Source: Hydractinia symbiolongicarpus
Lineage: Eukaryota; Cnidaria; Hydrozoa; Anthoathecata; Hydractiniidae
NCBI RefSeq assembly: GCF_029227915.1
Contig: NC_079878.1
Location: 3,164,001-3,228,000, forward strand
Direction of reading: 5' to 3'
Length of the DNA: 64,000 bases
Shown: piece by piece, positions 1 to 12,105 of the stretch
Layout: each line of letters opens with the position of its first letter
How positions within the stretch are numbered: the first letter of the stretch is position 1
The notes under the pieces: generated by a model
Seen by the model: only the letters and a program-made list of their open reading frames with translations
The model's database searches: none
Told to the model about the DNA's origin: nothing
Position numbers and translations under genes: made by a program

Positions 1-878
1 ATTTAAACAATCGTTCTGGAAATGAGTTTACTCACAGGGTACTTTCTTTGTATACATTCGACTATACGGGCCAAGCCCGAGATTTACGGAAATCGCGGAT
101 TTTCCTTGGCCAGCGATTAAACCTCTTTCATTAAGCGTCTCATTAAAAATGAAAACATTTTTGAAAACTACAAGTCTCATTTGTTCTAGTGGTGCAGAAA
201 TAATTTTAAAAATCGTTCGTGAAATTAGTTTATTCCCTGGATACTTTCTTTAGATACATACAACTATACGGGCCAAGCCCGGGATTTACGGGAAATCGCG
301 GGTTTTCGTTTGCCAGCGATTAAACTTTTTTTATTCAGCGTCTCATCAAAAATGAAAACACTTTTGAAAACTACAAGTCTCATGGGTTTTAGTGGTGAAA
401 AAAATAATTTAAAAAATCGTTCGGGAAATGATTTTACTCCCTGGGTACTTTTTTTGTATACATTCGACTATACGGGCCGAGTCCGGGGTTTACGGGAAAC
501 GGCGGGTTTTCGTTTGCCGGCGATTAAACTTCTTTTATTCAGCGTCTCATCAAAAATGAAAAAATTTTTGTAAACAACAAGTCTTATGCGTTTTAGTGGT
601 GGAGAAATAATTTAAAAAATCGTTCGGGAAATGATTTTACTCCCTGGGTACTTTCTTTGTATACATCCGACTATACGGGCCAAGCCCGGGATTTACGGGA
701 AATCGCGGGTTTTCGTTTGACGGCGATTAAACTTCTTTTATTCAGCGTCTCATCAAAAATGAAAACATTTTTGAAAACTACAAGTCTTATGCGTTTTAGT
801 GGTGAAAAACTAATTTAAAAAATCGTTCTGGAAATGAGTTTACTCACAGGGTACTTTCTTTGTATACATTCGACTATA

Positions 879-891
879 CGGGCCAAGCCCG
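879..891. repeat. GC hairpin CGGGC-CAA-GCCCG, example
   Basis: A perfect 5-bp stem with a 3-base loop lies in the GC-rich core of the CCAAGCCC monomers. In the CCGAGTCC monomers the corresponding stem CGGGC / GTCCG keeps pairing through one G-T wobble. Variants such as CGGCCC at the same place disrupt it. It is short and may have no function. Confidence 0.6.
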
Positions 892-1033
892 GGATTTACG
901 GGAAATCGCGGGTTTTCGTTTGCCGGCGATTAAACCCCTTTCATTAAGTGTTTCATCAAAAATGAAAACATTTTTGAAAACTACAGGTCTCGTGCGTTTT
1001 AGTGGTGAAAAAATAATTTAAAAAATTGTTCGG

Positions 1034-1236
1034 GAAATGAGTTTACTCCCTGGGTACTTTCTATGTATACATTCGACTATACGGGCCAAGCCCAGGATTT
1101 ACGGGAAATCGCGGGTTTTCGTTTGCCGGCGATTAAACTTCTTTTATTCAGGGTCTCATCAAAAATGAAAACATTTTTGAAAACTACAAGTCTTATGCGT
1201 TTTAGTGGTGAAAAAATAATTTAAAAAATCGTTCTG
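1034..1236 (+). repeat. Reference monomer, domain A type (203 bp)
   Basis: A full-length copy between two GAAATGAG motifs. It shows the features usual in the first 39 kb: GTATAC followed by ATTCGAC, then GGGCCAAGCCC, then TTTACGGGAAATCGCGGG, then the palindrome GCCGGC. It carries a perfect inverted repeat at 1159-1180 (TCAAAAATG, spacer AAAA, CATTTTTGA). One diagnostic change is CCCAGG instead of CCCGGG, a CpG-to-CpA transition. Confidence 0.95.
1159..1180. repeat. 9-bp dyad (potential hairpin or cruciform), example
   Basis: The arms TCAAAAATG (1159-1167) and CATTTTTGA (1172-1180) are exact reverse complements around a 4-base AAAA spacer. The same element sits in the majority of domain A monomers and is mostly lost in domain B, where CATTTCTGA carries a mismatch. 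The stem is A/T-rich and weak, so extrusion would need supercoiling. This is one example; the element repeats with the monomer. Confidence 0.85.
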
Positions 1237-1845
1237 GAAATGAGTTTACTCACAGGGTACTTTCTTTGTATACATTCGAATATACGGGCCAAGACCGGGA
1301 TTTACGGGAAATCGCGGGTTTTTGTTTGCCGGCGATTAAACCCCTTTCATTAAGCGTCTCATCAAGATTAAAAACTTTTTTGAAAACTACAAGTCTCATG
1401 CGTTTTAGTGGTGAAAAAATAATTTAAAAAATCGTTCGGTAAATGAGTTTACTCACAGGGTACTTTCTTTGTATACATTCGAATATACGGGCCAAGACCG
1501 GGATTTACGGGATATCGCGGGTTTTTGTTTGCCGGCGATTAAACCCCTTTCATTAAGCGTCTCATCAAGATTAAAAACTTTTTTGAAAACTACAAGTCTC
1601 ATGCGTTTTAGTGGTGAAAAAATAATTTAAAAAATCGTTCGGTAAATGAGTTTACTCCCTGGGTACTTTCTTTGTATACATTCGACTATACGGCCCAAGC
1701 CCGGGATTTACGGGAAATCGCAGGTTTGTGTTTGCCGGCGATTAAACTTCTTTTATTCAGCGTCTCATCAAAAATGAAAACACTTTTGAAAACTACAAGT
1801 CTCATGCGTTTTAGTGGTGACAAAATAATTTAAAAAATTGTTCGG

Positions 1846-2035
1846 GAAATGAGTTTACTCCCTGGTTAATTTCTTTGATTTTTTTGACTATACGGGCCAA
1901 GCCCGGGATTTACGGGAAATCGCGGGTTTTCGTTTGCCGGCGATTAAACTTCTTTTATTCAGCGTCTCATCAAAAATGTAAACTACAAGTCTTATGCGTT
2001 TTAGTGGTGGAAAAATAATTTAAAAAATCGTTCTG
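1846..2035 (+). repeat. 190-bp deletion monomer, copy 1 of 4
   Basis: CATCAAAAATGTAAACTAC lacks 12 bases compared with the parent, in which AAAAATG is followed by AAAAAATTTTTG and TAAAC (seen near 2848). The deletion falls between two TG dinucleotides. A further base is missing in CTGGTTAATTTCTTTGATTT. Confidence 0.9.
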
Positions 2036-2062
2036 GAAATGAGTTTACTCACAGGGTACTTT

Positions 2063-2208
2063 CTTTGTATACATTCGACTATACTGGCCAAGCCCGGGAT
2101 TTACGGGAAATCGAGGGTTTTCGTTTGCCGGCCGTCTTTGTATACATTTGAGTATACTGGCCGAGTCCGGGTTTTACGGAAAATGGCGGGTTTTTGTTTG
2201 CCGGCGAT
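2063..2208 (+). repeat. 73-bp internal duplication in a monomer (276-bp composite), copy 1 of 9
   Basis: Monomer coordinates CTTTGTATAC to GCCGGC occur twice in a row (2063-2135, 2136-2208). The two halves differ: the first has CATTCGACTATACTGG and the second CATTTGAGTATACTGG. The second half therefore comes from a different monomer, and full-length monomers of that type exist (about 25690, 30846, 31861). The joint reads GCCGGCCGTCTTTG. Confidence 0.92.
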
Positions 2209-3413
2209 TAAACTTCTTTTATTCAGGGTCTCATCAAAAATGAAAACATTTTTGAAAACTACAAGTCTTATGCGTTTTAGTGGTGAAAAAATAATTTAAA
2301 AAATCGTTCTGGAAATGAGTTTACTCACAGGGTACTTTCTTTGTATACATTCGACTATACGGGCCAAGCCCGGGATTTACGGGAAATCGCGGGTTTTCGT
2401 TTGCCGGCGAATAAACCCCTTTCATTAAGCGTCTCATCAAGATTAAAAACTTTTTTGAAAACTACAAGTCTCATGCGTTTTAGTGGTGAAAAAATAATTT
2501 AAAAAATCGTTCGGTAAATGAGTTTACTCCCTGGGTACTTTCTTTGTATACATTCGACTATACGGCCCAAGCCCGGGATTTATTGGAAATCGCAGGTTTG
2601 CGTTTGCCGGCGATTAAACTTCTTTTATTCAGCGTCTCATCAAAAATGAAAACACTTTTGAAAACTACAAGTCTCATGCGTTTTAGTGGTGACAAAATAA
2701 TTTAAAAAATTGTTCGGGAAATGAGTTTACTCCCTGGTTACTTTCTTTGATTTTTTTGACTATACGGGCCGAGTCCGGGGTTTACGGGAATCGGCGGGTT
2801 TTCGTTTGCCGGCGATTAAACTTCTTTTATTCAGCGTCTCATCAAAAATGAAAAAATTTTTGTAAACTACAAGTCTTATGCGTTTTAGTGGTGGAAAAAT
2901 AATTTAAACAATCGTTCTGGAAATGAGTTTACTCACAGGATACTTTCTTTGTATACATTCGACTATACGGGCCAAGCCCGAGATTTACGGGAAATCGCGG
3001 ATTTTCGTTTGCCAGCGATTAAACCTCTTTCATTAAGCGTATCATCAAAAATGAAAACATTTTTGAAAAATACAAGTCTCATGCGTTTTAGTGGTGAAAA
3101 AAATAATTTAAAAAATCGTTCGGGAAATGATTTTACTCCCTGGATACTTTCTTTGTATACATCCGACTATACGGGCCGAGTCCGGGGTTTACGGGAAATG
3201 GCGGATTTTCGTTTGCCGGCGATTAAAACTTCTTTTATTCAGCGTCTCATCAAAAATGAAAACATTTTTGAAAACTACAAGTCTCATGCGTTTTAGTGGT
3301 GAAAAGATAATTTAAAAAATCGTTTTGGAAATGAGTTTACCACAGGGTACTTTCTTTGTATACATTCGACTATATGGGCCAAACCCGGGATTTACGGGAA
3401 ATTGCGGGTTTTC

Positions 3414-5515
3414 GTTTGCCAGCGATTAAACCACTTTCATTAAGCGTCTTATCAAAAATGAAAACATTTCTGAAAACTACAAGTCTCATGCGTTTTATTG
3501 GTGAAAAAATATTTTAAAAAATCGTTCGGGAAATGAGTTTACTGCCTGGGTACTTTCTTTGTATACTATTGACTATACGGGCCGAGTCCTGGGTTTACGG
3601 GAAATGGCGGGTCTTCGTTTTCCGGCGATTAAACTCCTTTTATTCAGCGTCTCATCAAAAATGAAAACATTTTTAAAAACTACAAGTCTCATGGGCTTTA
3701 GTGGTGAAATAATAATTTAAAAAATCGTTTGGGAAATGAGTTTACTCCCTGGGTACTTTCTTTGCATACATTCGACTATACGGGCCAAGCCCGGGATTTA
3801 CGGGAAATCGCATGTTTTCGTTTGCCGGCGATTAAACCTCTTTCATTAATCTTCTCATTAAAAATGAGAACATTTTTGAAAACTACAAGTCTCATTTGTT
3901 CTAGTGGTGCAGAAATAATTTGAAAAATCGTTCGGGAAATCAGTTTACTCCCTGGGTACTTTCTTTAGATACATACAACTATACGGGCCAAGCCCGGGTT
4001 TTACGGGAAATCGCGGGTTTTCGTTTGCCAGCGATTAAACTTCTTTTATTCAGCGTCTCATCAAAAATGAAAACACTTTTGAAAACTACAAGTCTCATGC
4101 GTTTTAGTGGTGACAAAATAATTTGAAAAATCGTTTGGTAAATGAGTTTACTCCCTGGGTACTTTCTTTGTATACTTTTGACTATACGGGCCAAGCCCGG
4201 GATTTACGGGAAATCGCGGGTTTTCGTTTGACGGCGATTAAACCCCTTTCATTAAGCGTTTCATCAAAAATGAAAACATTTTTGAAAACTACAGGTCTCA
4301 TGCGTTTTAGTGGTGAAAAAATAATTTAAAAAATTGTTCGGGAAATGAGTTTGCTCCCTGGGTACTTTCTATGTATACATTCGACTATACGGGCCAAGCC
4401 CGGGATTTACGGGAAATCGCGGGTTTTCGTTTGCCGGCGATTAAACTTCTTTTATTCAGGGTCTCATCAAAAATGAAAACATTTTTGAAAACTACAAGTC
4501 TTATGCGTTTTAGTGGTGAAAAAATAATTTAAAAAATCGTTCTGGAAATGAGTTTACTCACAGGGTACTTTCTTTGTATACATTCGACTATACGGGCCAA
4601 GCCCGGGATTTACGGGAAATCGCAGGTTTGCGTTTGCCGGCGATTAAACTTCTTTTATTCAGCGTCTCATCAAAAATGAAAACACTTTTGAAAACTACAA
4701 GTCTCATGCGTTTTAGTGGTGACAAAATAATTTAAAAAATTGTTCGGGAAATGAGTTTACTCCCTGGTTACTTTCTTTGATTTTTTTGACTATACGGGCC
4801 CAGCCCGGGATTTACGGGAAATCGCGGGTTTTCGTTTGCCGGCGATTAAACTTCTTTTATTCAGCGTCTCATCAAAAATGAAAAAATTTTTGTAAACTAC
4901 AACTCTTATGCGTTTTAGTGGTGGAAAAATAATTTAAAAAATCGTTCTGGAAATGAGTTTACTCACAGGGTACTTTCTTTGTATACATTCGACTATACTG
5001 GCCAACCCGGGATTTACGGGAAATCGAGGGTTTTCGTTTGCCGGCCGTCTTTGTATACATTTGAGTATACTGGCCGAGTCCGGGTTTTACGGAAAATGGC
5101 GGGTTTTCGTTTGCCGGCGATTAAATTTCTTTTATTCAGCGTCTCATCAAAAATGAAAACATTTTTGAAAACTACAAGTCTCATGCGTTTTAGTGGTGAA
5201 AAAAATAATTTAAAAAATCGTTTGGGAAATGATTTTACTCCCTGGGTACTTTCTTTGTATACGTTCAACTATACGGGCCGAGTCCGGGGTTTACGGGAAA
5301 TGGCGGGTTTTCGTTTGCCGGCGATTAAACTTCTTTTATTCAGCGTCTCATCAAAAATGAAAACTTTTTTGAAAACAACAAGTCTCATGCGTTTTAGTGG
5401 TGAAAAGATGATTTAAAAAATCGTTTTGGAAATGAGTTTACTCACAGGGTACTTTCTTTGTATACATTCGACTATACGGGCCAAACCCGGGATTTACGGA
5501 AAATCGCGGGTTTTC
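3414..5515 (+). repeat. 2102-bp higher-order unit, copy 1
   Basis: Ten monomers plus a 73-bp internal duplication. Its variants line up with those 2102 bases downstream: the TAGATACATACAAC marker is at 3966 and again at 6068, and the composite joint GCCGGCCGTC is at 5040 and again at 7142. The start was placed where TTGCCAGCGATTAAACCAC begins to match the second copy. Upstream of that point the two differ (for example TTTACCACAGG at 3336 against TTTACTCACAGG). Confidence 0.9.
4977..5121 (+). repeat. 73-bp internal duplication, copy 2 of 9
   Basis: Joint GCCGGCCGTC at 5040. The first half is one base short (GGCCAACCCGGG). Confidence 0.9.
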
Positions 5516-7617
5516 GTTTGCCAGCGATTAAACCACTTTCATTAAGCGTCTTATCAAAAATGAAAACATTTCTGAAAACTACAAGTCTCATGCGTTTTAT
5601 TGGTGAAAAAATATTTTAAAAAATCGTTCGGGAAATGAGTTTACTGCCTGGGTACTTTCTTTGTATACTATTGACTATACGGGCCGAGTCCTGGGTTTAC
5701 GGGAAATGGCGGGTCTTCGTTTTCCGGCGATTAAACTCCTTTTATTCAGCGTCTCATCAAAAATGAAAACATTTTTAAAAACTACAAGTCTCATGGGCTT
5801 TAGTGGTGAAATAATAATTTAAAAAATCGTTTGGGAAATGAGTTTACTCCCTGGGTACTTTCTTTGCATACATTCGACTATACGGGCCAAGCCCGGGATT
5901 TACGGGAAATCGCATGTTTTCGTTTGCCGGCGATTAAACCTCTTTCATTAATCTTCTCATTAAAAATGAGAACATTTTTGAAAACTACAAGTCTCATTTG
6001 TTCTAGTGGTGCAGAAATAATTTGAAAAATCGTTCGGGAAATCAGTTTACTCCCTGGGTACTTTCTTTAGATACATACAACTATACGGGCCAAGCCCGGG
6101 TTTTACGGGAAATCGCGGGTTTTCGTTTGCCAGCGATTAAACTTCTTTTATTCAGCGTCTCATAAAAAATGAAAACACTTTTGAAAACTACAAGTCTCAT
6201 GCGTTTTAGTGGTGACAAAATAATTTGAAAAATCGTTTGGTAAATGAGTTTACTCCCTGGGTACTTTCTTTGTATACTTTTGACTATACGGGCCAAGCCC
6301 GGGATTTACGGGAAATCGCGGGTTTTCGTTTGACGGCGATTAAACCCCTTTCATTAAGCGTTTCATCAAAAATGAAAACATTTTTGAAAACTACAGGTCT
6401 CATGCGTTTTAGTGGTGAAAAAATAATTTAAAAAATTGTTCGGGAAATGAGTTTACTCCCTGGGTACTTTCTATGTATACATTCGACTATACGGGCCAAG
6501 CCCGGGATTTACGGGAAATCGCGGGTTTTCGTTTGCCGGCGATTAAACTTCTTTTATTCAGGGTCTCATCAAAAATGAAAACATTTTTGAAAACTACAAG
6601 TCTTATGCGTTTTAGTGGTGAAAAAATAATTTAAAAAATCGTTCTGGAAATGAGTTTACTGACAGGGTACTTTCTTTGTATACATTCGACTATACGGGCC
6701 AAGCCCGGGATTTACGGGAAATCGCAGGTTTGCGTTTGCCAGCGATTAAACTTCTTTTATTCAGCGTCTCATCAAAAATGAAAACACTTTTGAGAACTAC
6801 AAGTCTCATGCGTTTTAGTGGTGACAAAATAATTTAAAAAATTGTTCGGGAAATGAGTTTACTCCCTGGTTACTTTCTTTGATTTTTTTGACTATACGGG
6901 CCCAGCCCGGGATTTACGGGAAATCGCGGGTTTTCGTTTGCCGGCGATTAAACTTCTTTTATTCAGCGTCTCATCAAAAATGAAAAAATTTTTGTAAACT
7001 ACAACTCTTATGCGTTTTAGTGGTGGAAAAATAATTTAAAAAATCGTTCTGGAAATGAGTTTACTCACAGGGTACTTTCTTTGTATACATTCGACTATAC
7101 TGGCCAACCCGGGATTTACGGGAAATCGAGGGTTTTCGTTTGCCGGCCGTCTTTGTATACATTTGAGTATACTGGCCGAGTCCGGGTTTTACGGAAAATG
7201 GCGGGTTTTCGTTTGCCGGCGATTAAATTTCTTTTATTCAGCGTCTCATCAAAAATGAAAACATTTTTGAAAACTACAAGTCTCATGCGTTTTAGTGGTG
7301 AAAAAAATAATTTAAAAAATCGTTTGGGAAATGATTTTACTCCCTGGGTACTTTCTTTGTATACGTTCGACTATACGGGCCGAGTCCGGGGTTTACGGGA
7401 AATGGCGGGTTTTCGTTTGCCGGCGATTAAACTTCTTTTATTCAGCGTCTCATCAAAAATGAAAACTTTTTTGAAAACAACAAGTCTCATGCGTTTTAGT
7501 GGTGAAAAGATGATTTAAAAAATCGTTTTGGAAATGAGTTTACTCACAGGGTACTTTCTTTGTATACATTCGACTATACGGGCCAAACCCGGGATTTACG
7601 GAAAATCGCGGGTTTTC
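5516..7617 (+). repeat. 2102-bp higher-order unit, copy 2
   Basis: Near-identical to 3414-5515. The few differences I saw include a CATCAAAAA/CATAAAAAA change near 6164, and CGTTCGAC near 7365 where copy 1 has CGTTCAAC. After about 7618 the match to a third copy is only partial, with a different seventh monomer (CATTTTTG rather than CATTTCTG near 7671). Confidence 0.9.
7079..7223 (+). repeat. 73-bp internal duplication, copy 3 of 9
   Basis: Joint at 7142, 2102 bases after the previous copy and sharing its one-base deletion. Confidence 0.9.
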
Positions 7618-10320
7618 GTTTGCCGGCGATTAAACCACTTTCATTAAGCGTCTCATCAAAAATGAAAACATTTTTGAAAACTACAAGTCTCATGCGTTTT
7701 AGTGGTGAAAAAATATTTTAAAAAATCGTTCGGGAAATGAGTTTACTCCCTTGGTACTTTCTTTGTATACTTATGACTATACGGGCCGAGTCCTGGGTTT
7801 ACGGGAAATGGCGGGTCTTCGTTTGCCGGCGATTAAACTCCTTTTATTCAGCGTCTCATCAAAAATGAAAACATTTTTAAAAACTACAAGTCTCATGGGC
7901 TTTAGTGGTGAAATAATAATTTAAAAAATCGTTTGGGAAATGAGTTTACACCCTGGGTACTTTCTTTGTATACATTCGACTATACGGGCCAAGCCCGGAA
8001 TTTACGGGAAATCGCGGGTTTTCGTTTGCCGGCGATTAAACCTCTTTCATTAATCTTCTCATTAAAAATGAAAACATTTTTGAAAACTACAAGTCTCATT
8101 TGTTCTAGTGGTGCAGAAATAATTTTAAAAATCGTTCGGGAAATCAGTTTATTCCCTGGGTACTTTCTTTAGATACATACAACTATACGGGCCAAGCCCG
8201 GGATTTACGGGAAATCGCGGGTTTTCGTTTGCCAGCGATTAAACTTCTTTTATTCAGCGTCTCATCAAAAATGAAAACACTTTTGAAAACTACAAGTCTC
8301 ATGCGTTTTAGTGGTGACAAAATAATTTGAAAAATCGTTTGGTAAATGAGTTTACTCCCTGGGTACTTTCTTTGTTTACTTTTGACTATACGGGCCAAGC
8401 CCGGGATTTACGGGAAATCGCGGGTTTTCGTTTGACGGCGATTAAACTTCTTTTATTCAGCGTCTCATCAAAAATGAAAACATTTTTGAAAACTACAAGT
8501 CTTATGCGTTTGAGTGGTGAAAAAATAATTTAAAAAATCGTTCGGGAAATGAGTTTACTCCCTTGGTTCTTTCTTTGTATACTTTTAACTATACGGGCCA
8601 AGCCCGGGATTTACGGGAAATCGCGGGTTTTCGTTTGCCGGCGATTAAACTTCTTTTATTCAGCGTCTCATCAAAAATGAAAACATTTTTGAAAACTACA
8701 AGTCTCATGGGTTTTAGTGGTGAAAAAAATAATTTAAAAAATCGTTCGGGAAATGATTTTACTCCCTGGGTACTTTTTTTGTATACATTCGACTATACGG
8801 GCCGAGTCCGGGGTTTACGGGAAACGGCGGGTTTTCGTTTGCCGGCGATTAAACTTCTTTTATTCAGCGTCTCATCAAAAATGAAAAAATTTTTGTAAAC
8901 TACAAGTCTTATGCGTTTTAGTGGTGGAGAAAATAATTTAAAAAATCGTTTGGGAAATGATTTTACTCCCTGGGTACTTTCTTTGTATACGTTCGACTAT
9001 ACGGGCCGAGTCCGGGGTTTACGGGAAATGGCGGGTTTTCGTTTGCCGGCGATTAAACTTCTTTTATTCAGCGTCTCATCAAAAATGAAAACATTTTTGA
9101 AAACAACAAGTCTCATGCGTTTTAGTGGTGAAAAGATGATTTAAAAAATCGTTTTGGAAATGATTTTACTCCCTGGGTACTTTCTTTGTATACGTTCGAC
9201 TATACGGGCCGAGTCCGGGGTTTACGGGAAATGGCGGGTTTTCGTTTGCCGGCGATTAAACCACTTTCATTAAGCGTCTCATCAAAAATGAAAACATTTT
9301 TGAAAACTACAAGTCTCATGCGTTTTAGTTGTGAAAAAATATTTTAAAAAATCGTTCGGGAAATGAGTTTACTCCCTGGGTACTTTCTTTGTATACTTAT
9401 GACTATACGGGCCGAGTCCTGGGTTTACGGGAAATGGCGGGTCTTCGTTTGCCGGCGATTAAACTCCTTTTATTCAGCGTCTCATCAAAAATGAAAACAT
9501 TTTTAAAAACTACAAGTCTCATGGGCTTTAGTGGTGAAATAATAATTTAAAAAATCGTTTGGGAAATGAGTTTACACCCTGGGTACTTTCTTTGTATACA
9601 TTCGACTATACGGGCCAAGCCCGGAATTTACGGGAAATCGCGGGTTTTCGTTTGCCGGCGATTAAACCTCTTTCATTAATCTTCTCATTAAAAATGAAAA
9701 CATTTTTGAAAACTACAAGTCTCATTTGTTCTAGTGGTGCAGAAATAATTTTAAAAATCGTTCGGGAAATCAGTTTATTCCCTGGGTACTTTCTTTAGAT
9801 ACATACAACTATACGGGCCAAGCCCGGGATTTACGGGAAATCGCGGGTTTTCGTTTGCCAGCGATTAAACTTCTTTTATTCAGCGTCTCATCAAAAATGA
9901 AAACACTTTTGAAAACTACAAGTCTCATGCGTTTTAGTGGTGACAAAATAATTTGAAAAATCGTTTGGTAAATGGGTTTACTCCCTGGGTACTTTCTTTG
10001 TTTACTTTTGACTATACGGGCCAAGCCCGGGATTTACGGGAAATCGCGGGTTTTCGTTTGACGGCGATTAAACTTCTTTTATTCAGCGTCTCATCAAAAA
10101 TGAAAACATTTTTGAAAACTACAAGTCTTATGCGTTTGAGTGGTGAAAAAATAATTTAAAAAATCGTTCGGGAAATGAGTTTACTCCCTTGGTTCTTTCT
10201 TTGTATACTTTTAACTATACGGGCCAAGCCCGGGATTTACGGGAAATCGCGGGTTTTCGTTTGCCGGCGATTAAACTTCTTTTATTCAGCGTCTCATCAA
10301 AAATGAAAACATTTTTGAAA

Positions 10321-10930
10321 ACTAAAAGTCTCATGGGTTTTAGTGGTGAAAAAAATAATTTAAAAAATCGTTCGGGAAATGATTTTACTCCCTGGGTACT
10401 TTTTTTGTATACATTCGACTATACGGGCCGAGTCCGGGGTTTACGGGAAACGGCGGGTTTTCGTTTGCCGGCGATTAAACTTCTTTTATTCAGCGTCTCA
10501 TCAAAAATGAAAAAATTTTTGTAAACTACAAGTCTTATGCGTTTTAGTGGTGGAGAAATAATTTAAACAATCGTTCTGGAAATGAGTTTACTCACAGGGT
10601 ACTTTCTTTGTATACATTCGACTATACGGGCCAAACCCGGGATTTACGGAAAATCGCGGGTTTTCGTTTGCCGGCGATTAAACCACTTTCATTAAGCGTC
10701 TCATCAAAAATGAAAACATTTTTGAAAACTACAAGTCTCATGCGTTTTAGTGGTGAAAAAATATTTTAAAAAATCGTTCGGGAAATGAGTTTACTCCCTG
10801 GGTACTTTCTTTGTATACTTATGACTATACGGGCCGAGTCCTGGGTTTACGGGAAATGGCGGGTCTTCGTTTGCCGGCGATTAAACTCCTTTTATTCAGC
10901 GTCTCATCAAAAATGAAAACATTTTTGAAA
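10321..10930 (+). repeat. 610-bp (3-monomer) internal duplication, copy 1
   Basis: The unusual ACTAAAAGTCTCATGGG at 10321 recurs at 10931, and TGGAGAAATAATTTAAAC at 10551 recurs at 11161, both 610 bases apart. This adds three monomers to a 7-monomer unit. The length is 203+203+204. Confidence 0.9.
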
Positions 10931-11540
10931 ACTAAAAGTCTCATGGGTTTTAGTGGTGAAAAAAATAATTTAAAAAATCGTTCGGGAAATGATTTTACTC
11001 CCTGGGTACTTTTTTTGTATACATTCGACTATACGGGCCGAGTCCGGGGTTTACGGGAAACGGCGGGTTTTCGTTTGCCGGCGATTAAACTTCTTTTATT
11101 CAGCGTCTCATCAAAAATGAAAAAATTTTTGTAAACTACAAGTCTTATGCGTTTTAGTGGTGGAGAAATAATTTAAACAATCGTTCTGGAAATGAGTTTA
11201 CTCACAGGGTACTTTCTTTGTATACATTCGACTATACGGGCCAAACCCGGGATTTACGGAAAATCGCGGGTTTTCGTTTGCCGGCGATTAAACCACTTTC
11301 ATTAAGCGTCTCATCAAAAATGAAAACATTTTTGAAAACTACAAGTCTCATGCGTTTTAGTGGTGAAAAAATATTTTAAAAAATCGTTCGGGAAATGAGT
11401 TTACTCCCTGGGTACTTTCTTTGTATACTTATGACTATACGGGCCGAGTCCTGGGTTTACGGGAAATGGCGGGTCTTCGTTTGCCGGCGATTAAACTCCT
11501 TTTATTCAGCGTCTCATCAAAAATGAAAACATTTTTAAAA
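10931..11540 (+). repeat. 610-bp (3-monomer) internal duplication, copy 2
   Basis: Second copy of the preceding segment. Its far edge is approximate, because the monomer that follows (with TTTTTAAAAAC near 11531) belongs to the basic unit. The joint monomer combines CTTATGACTATAC and AACTCC of one variant with ACTAAAAGTC of another. Confidence 0.8.
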
Positions 11541-12105
11541 ACTACAAGTCTCATGGGCTTTAGTGGTGAAATAATAATTTAAAAAATCGTTTGGGAAATG
11601 AGTTTACACCCTGGGTACTTTCTTTGTATACATTCGACTATACGGGCCAAGCCCGGAATTTACGGGAAATCGCGGGTTTTCGTTTGCCGGCGATTAAACC
11701 TCTTTCATTAATCTTCTCATTAAAAATGAAAACATTTTTGAAAACTACAAGTCTCATTTGTTCTAGTGGTGCAGAAATAATTTTAAAAATCGTTCGGGAA
11801 ATCAGTTTATTCCCTGGGTACTTTCTTTAGATACATACAACTATACGGGCCAAGCCCGGGATTTACGGGAAATCGCGGGTTTTCGTTTGCCAGCGATTAA
11901 ACTTCTTTTATTCAGCGTCTCATCAAAAATGAAAACACTTTTGAAAACTACAAGTCTCATGCGTTTTAGTGGTGACAAAATAATTTGAAAAATCGTTTGG
12001 TAAATGAGTTTACTCCCTGGGTACTTTCTTTGTTTACTTTTGACTATACGGGCCAAGCCCGGGATTTACGGGAAATCGCGGGTTTTCGTTTGACGGCGAT
12101 TAAAC

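Larger units (their letters stand above)
1..3413 (+). repeat. Mixed domain A monomers before the first clear higher-order pair
   Basis: About 17 monomers of many variant types. It contains one monomer with the rare TAGATACATACAAC variant (251), one with GAAAAACTAATTT (804), one 190-bp deletion monomer, one 73-bp duplication monomer, and a tandem pair of near-identical monomers carrying CGAATATACGG and AAGACCGGG (1237-1439 and 1440-1642). The order from about 790 to 2300 repeats that at about 18660-19970, except that the first copy has one extra monomer. No gene is seen. Confidence 0.85.
7618..12105 (+). repeat. Expanded forms of the 7-monomer unit (8-mer then 10-mer)
   Basis: The TAGATACATACAAC marker occurs at 8170, 9796 and 11828, giving units of 1626 bp (8 monomers) and 2032 bp (10 monomers) against the basic 1422 bp (7 monomers). 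In the 8-mer the extra copy is a monomer with GTATACGTTCGAC near 8990, repeated near 9193. In the 10-mer the extra three come from a 610-bp internal duplication. Confidence 0.9.

Noticed and set aside
866-878. RNA polymerase III B-box-like TTCGACT and a possible tRNA-derived origin
   Set aside because: Only the central TTCGA-T matches. The flanking bases and a correctly spaced A box are missing, and no cloverleaf can be drawn.
868-884. CENP-B box in the segment ATTCGACTATACGGGC
   Set aside because: The box core is TTCG, seven bases including a fixed A, then CGGG. Here only six bases separate TTCG from CGGG, the A is not in place, and domain B monomers lack the TTCG altogether.
1034-1236. E2F-like or other factor sites in ACGGGAAATCGCGGG
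   Set aside because: The match is loose and sits in a tandem repeat with no gene nearby, so a promoter role is unsupported.
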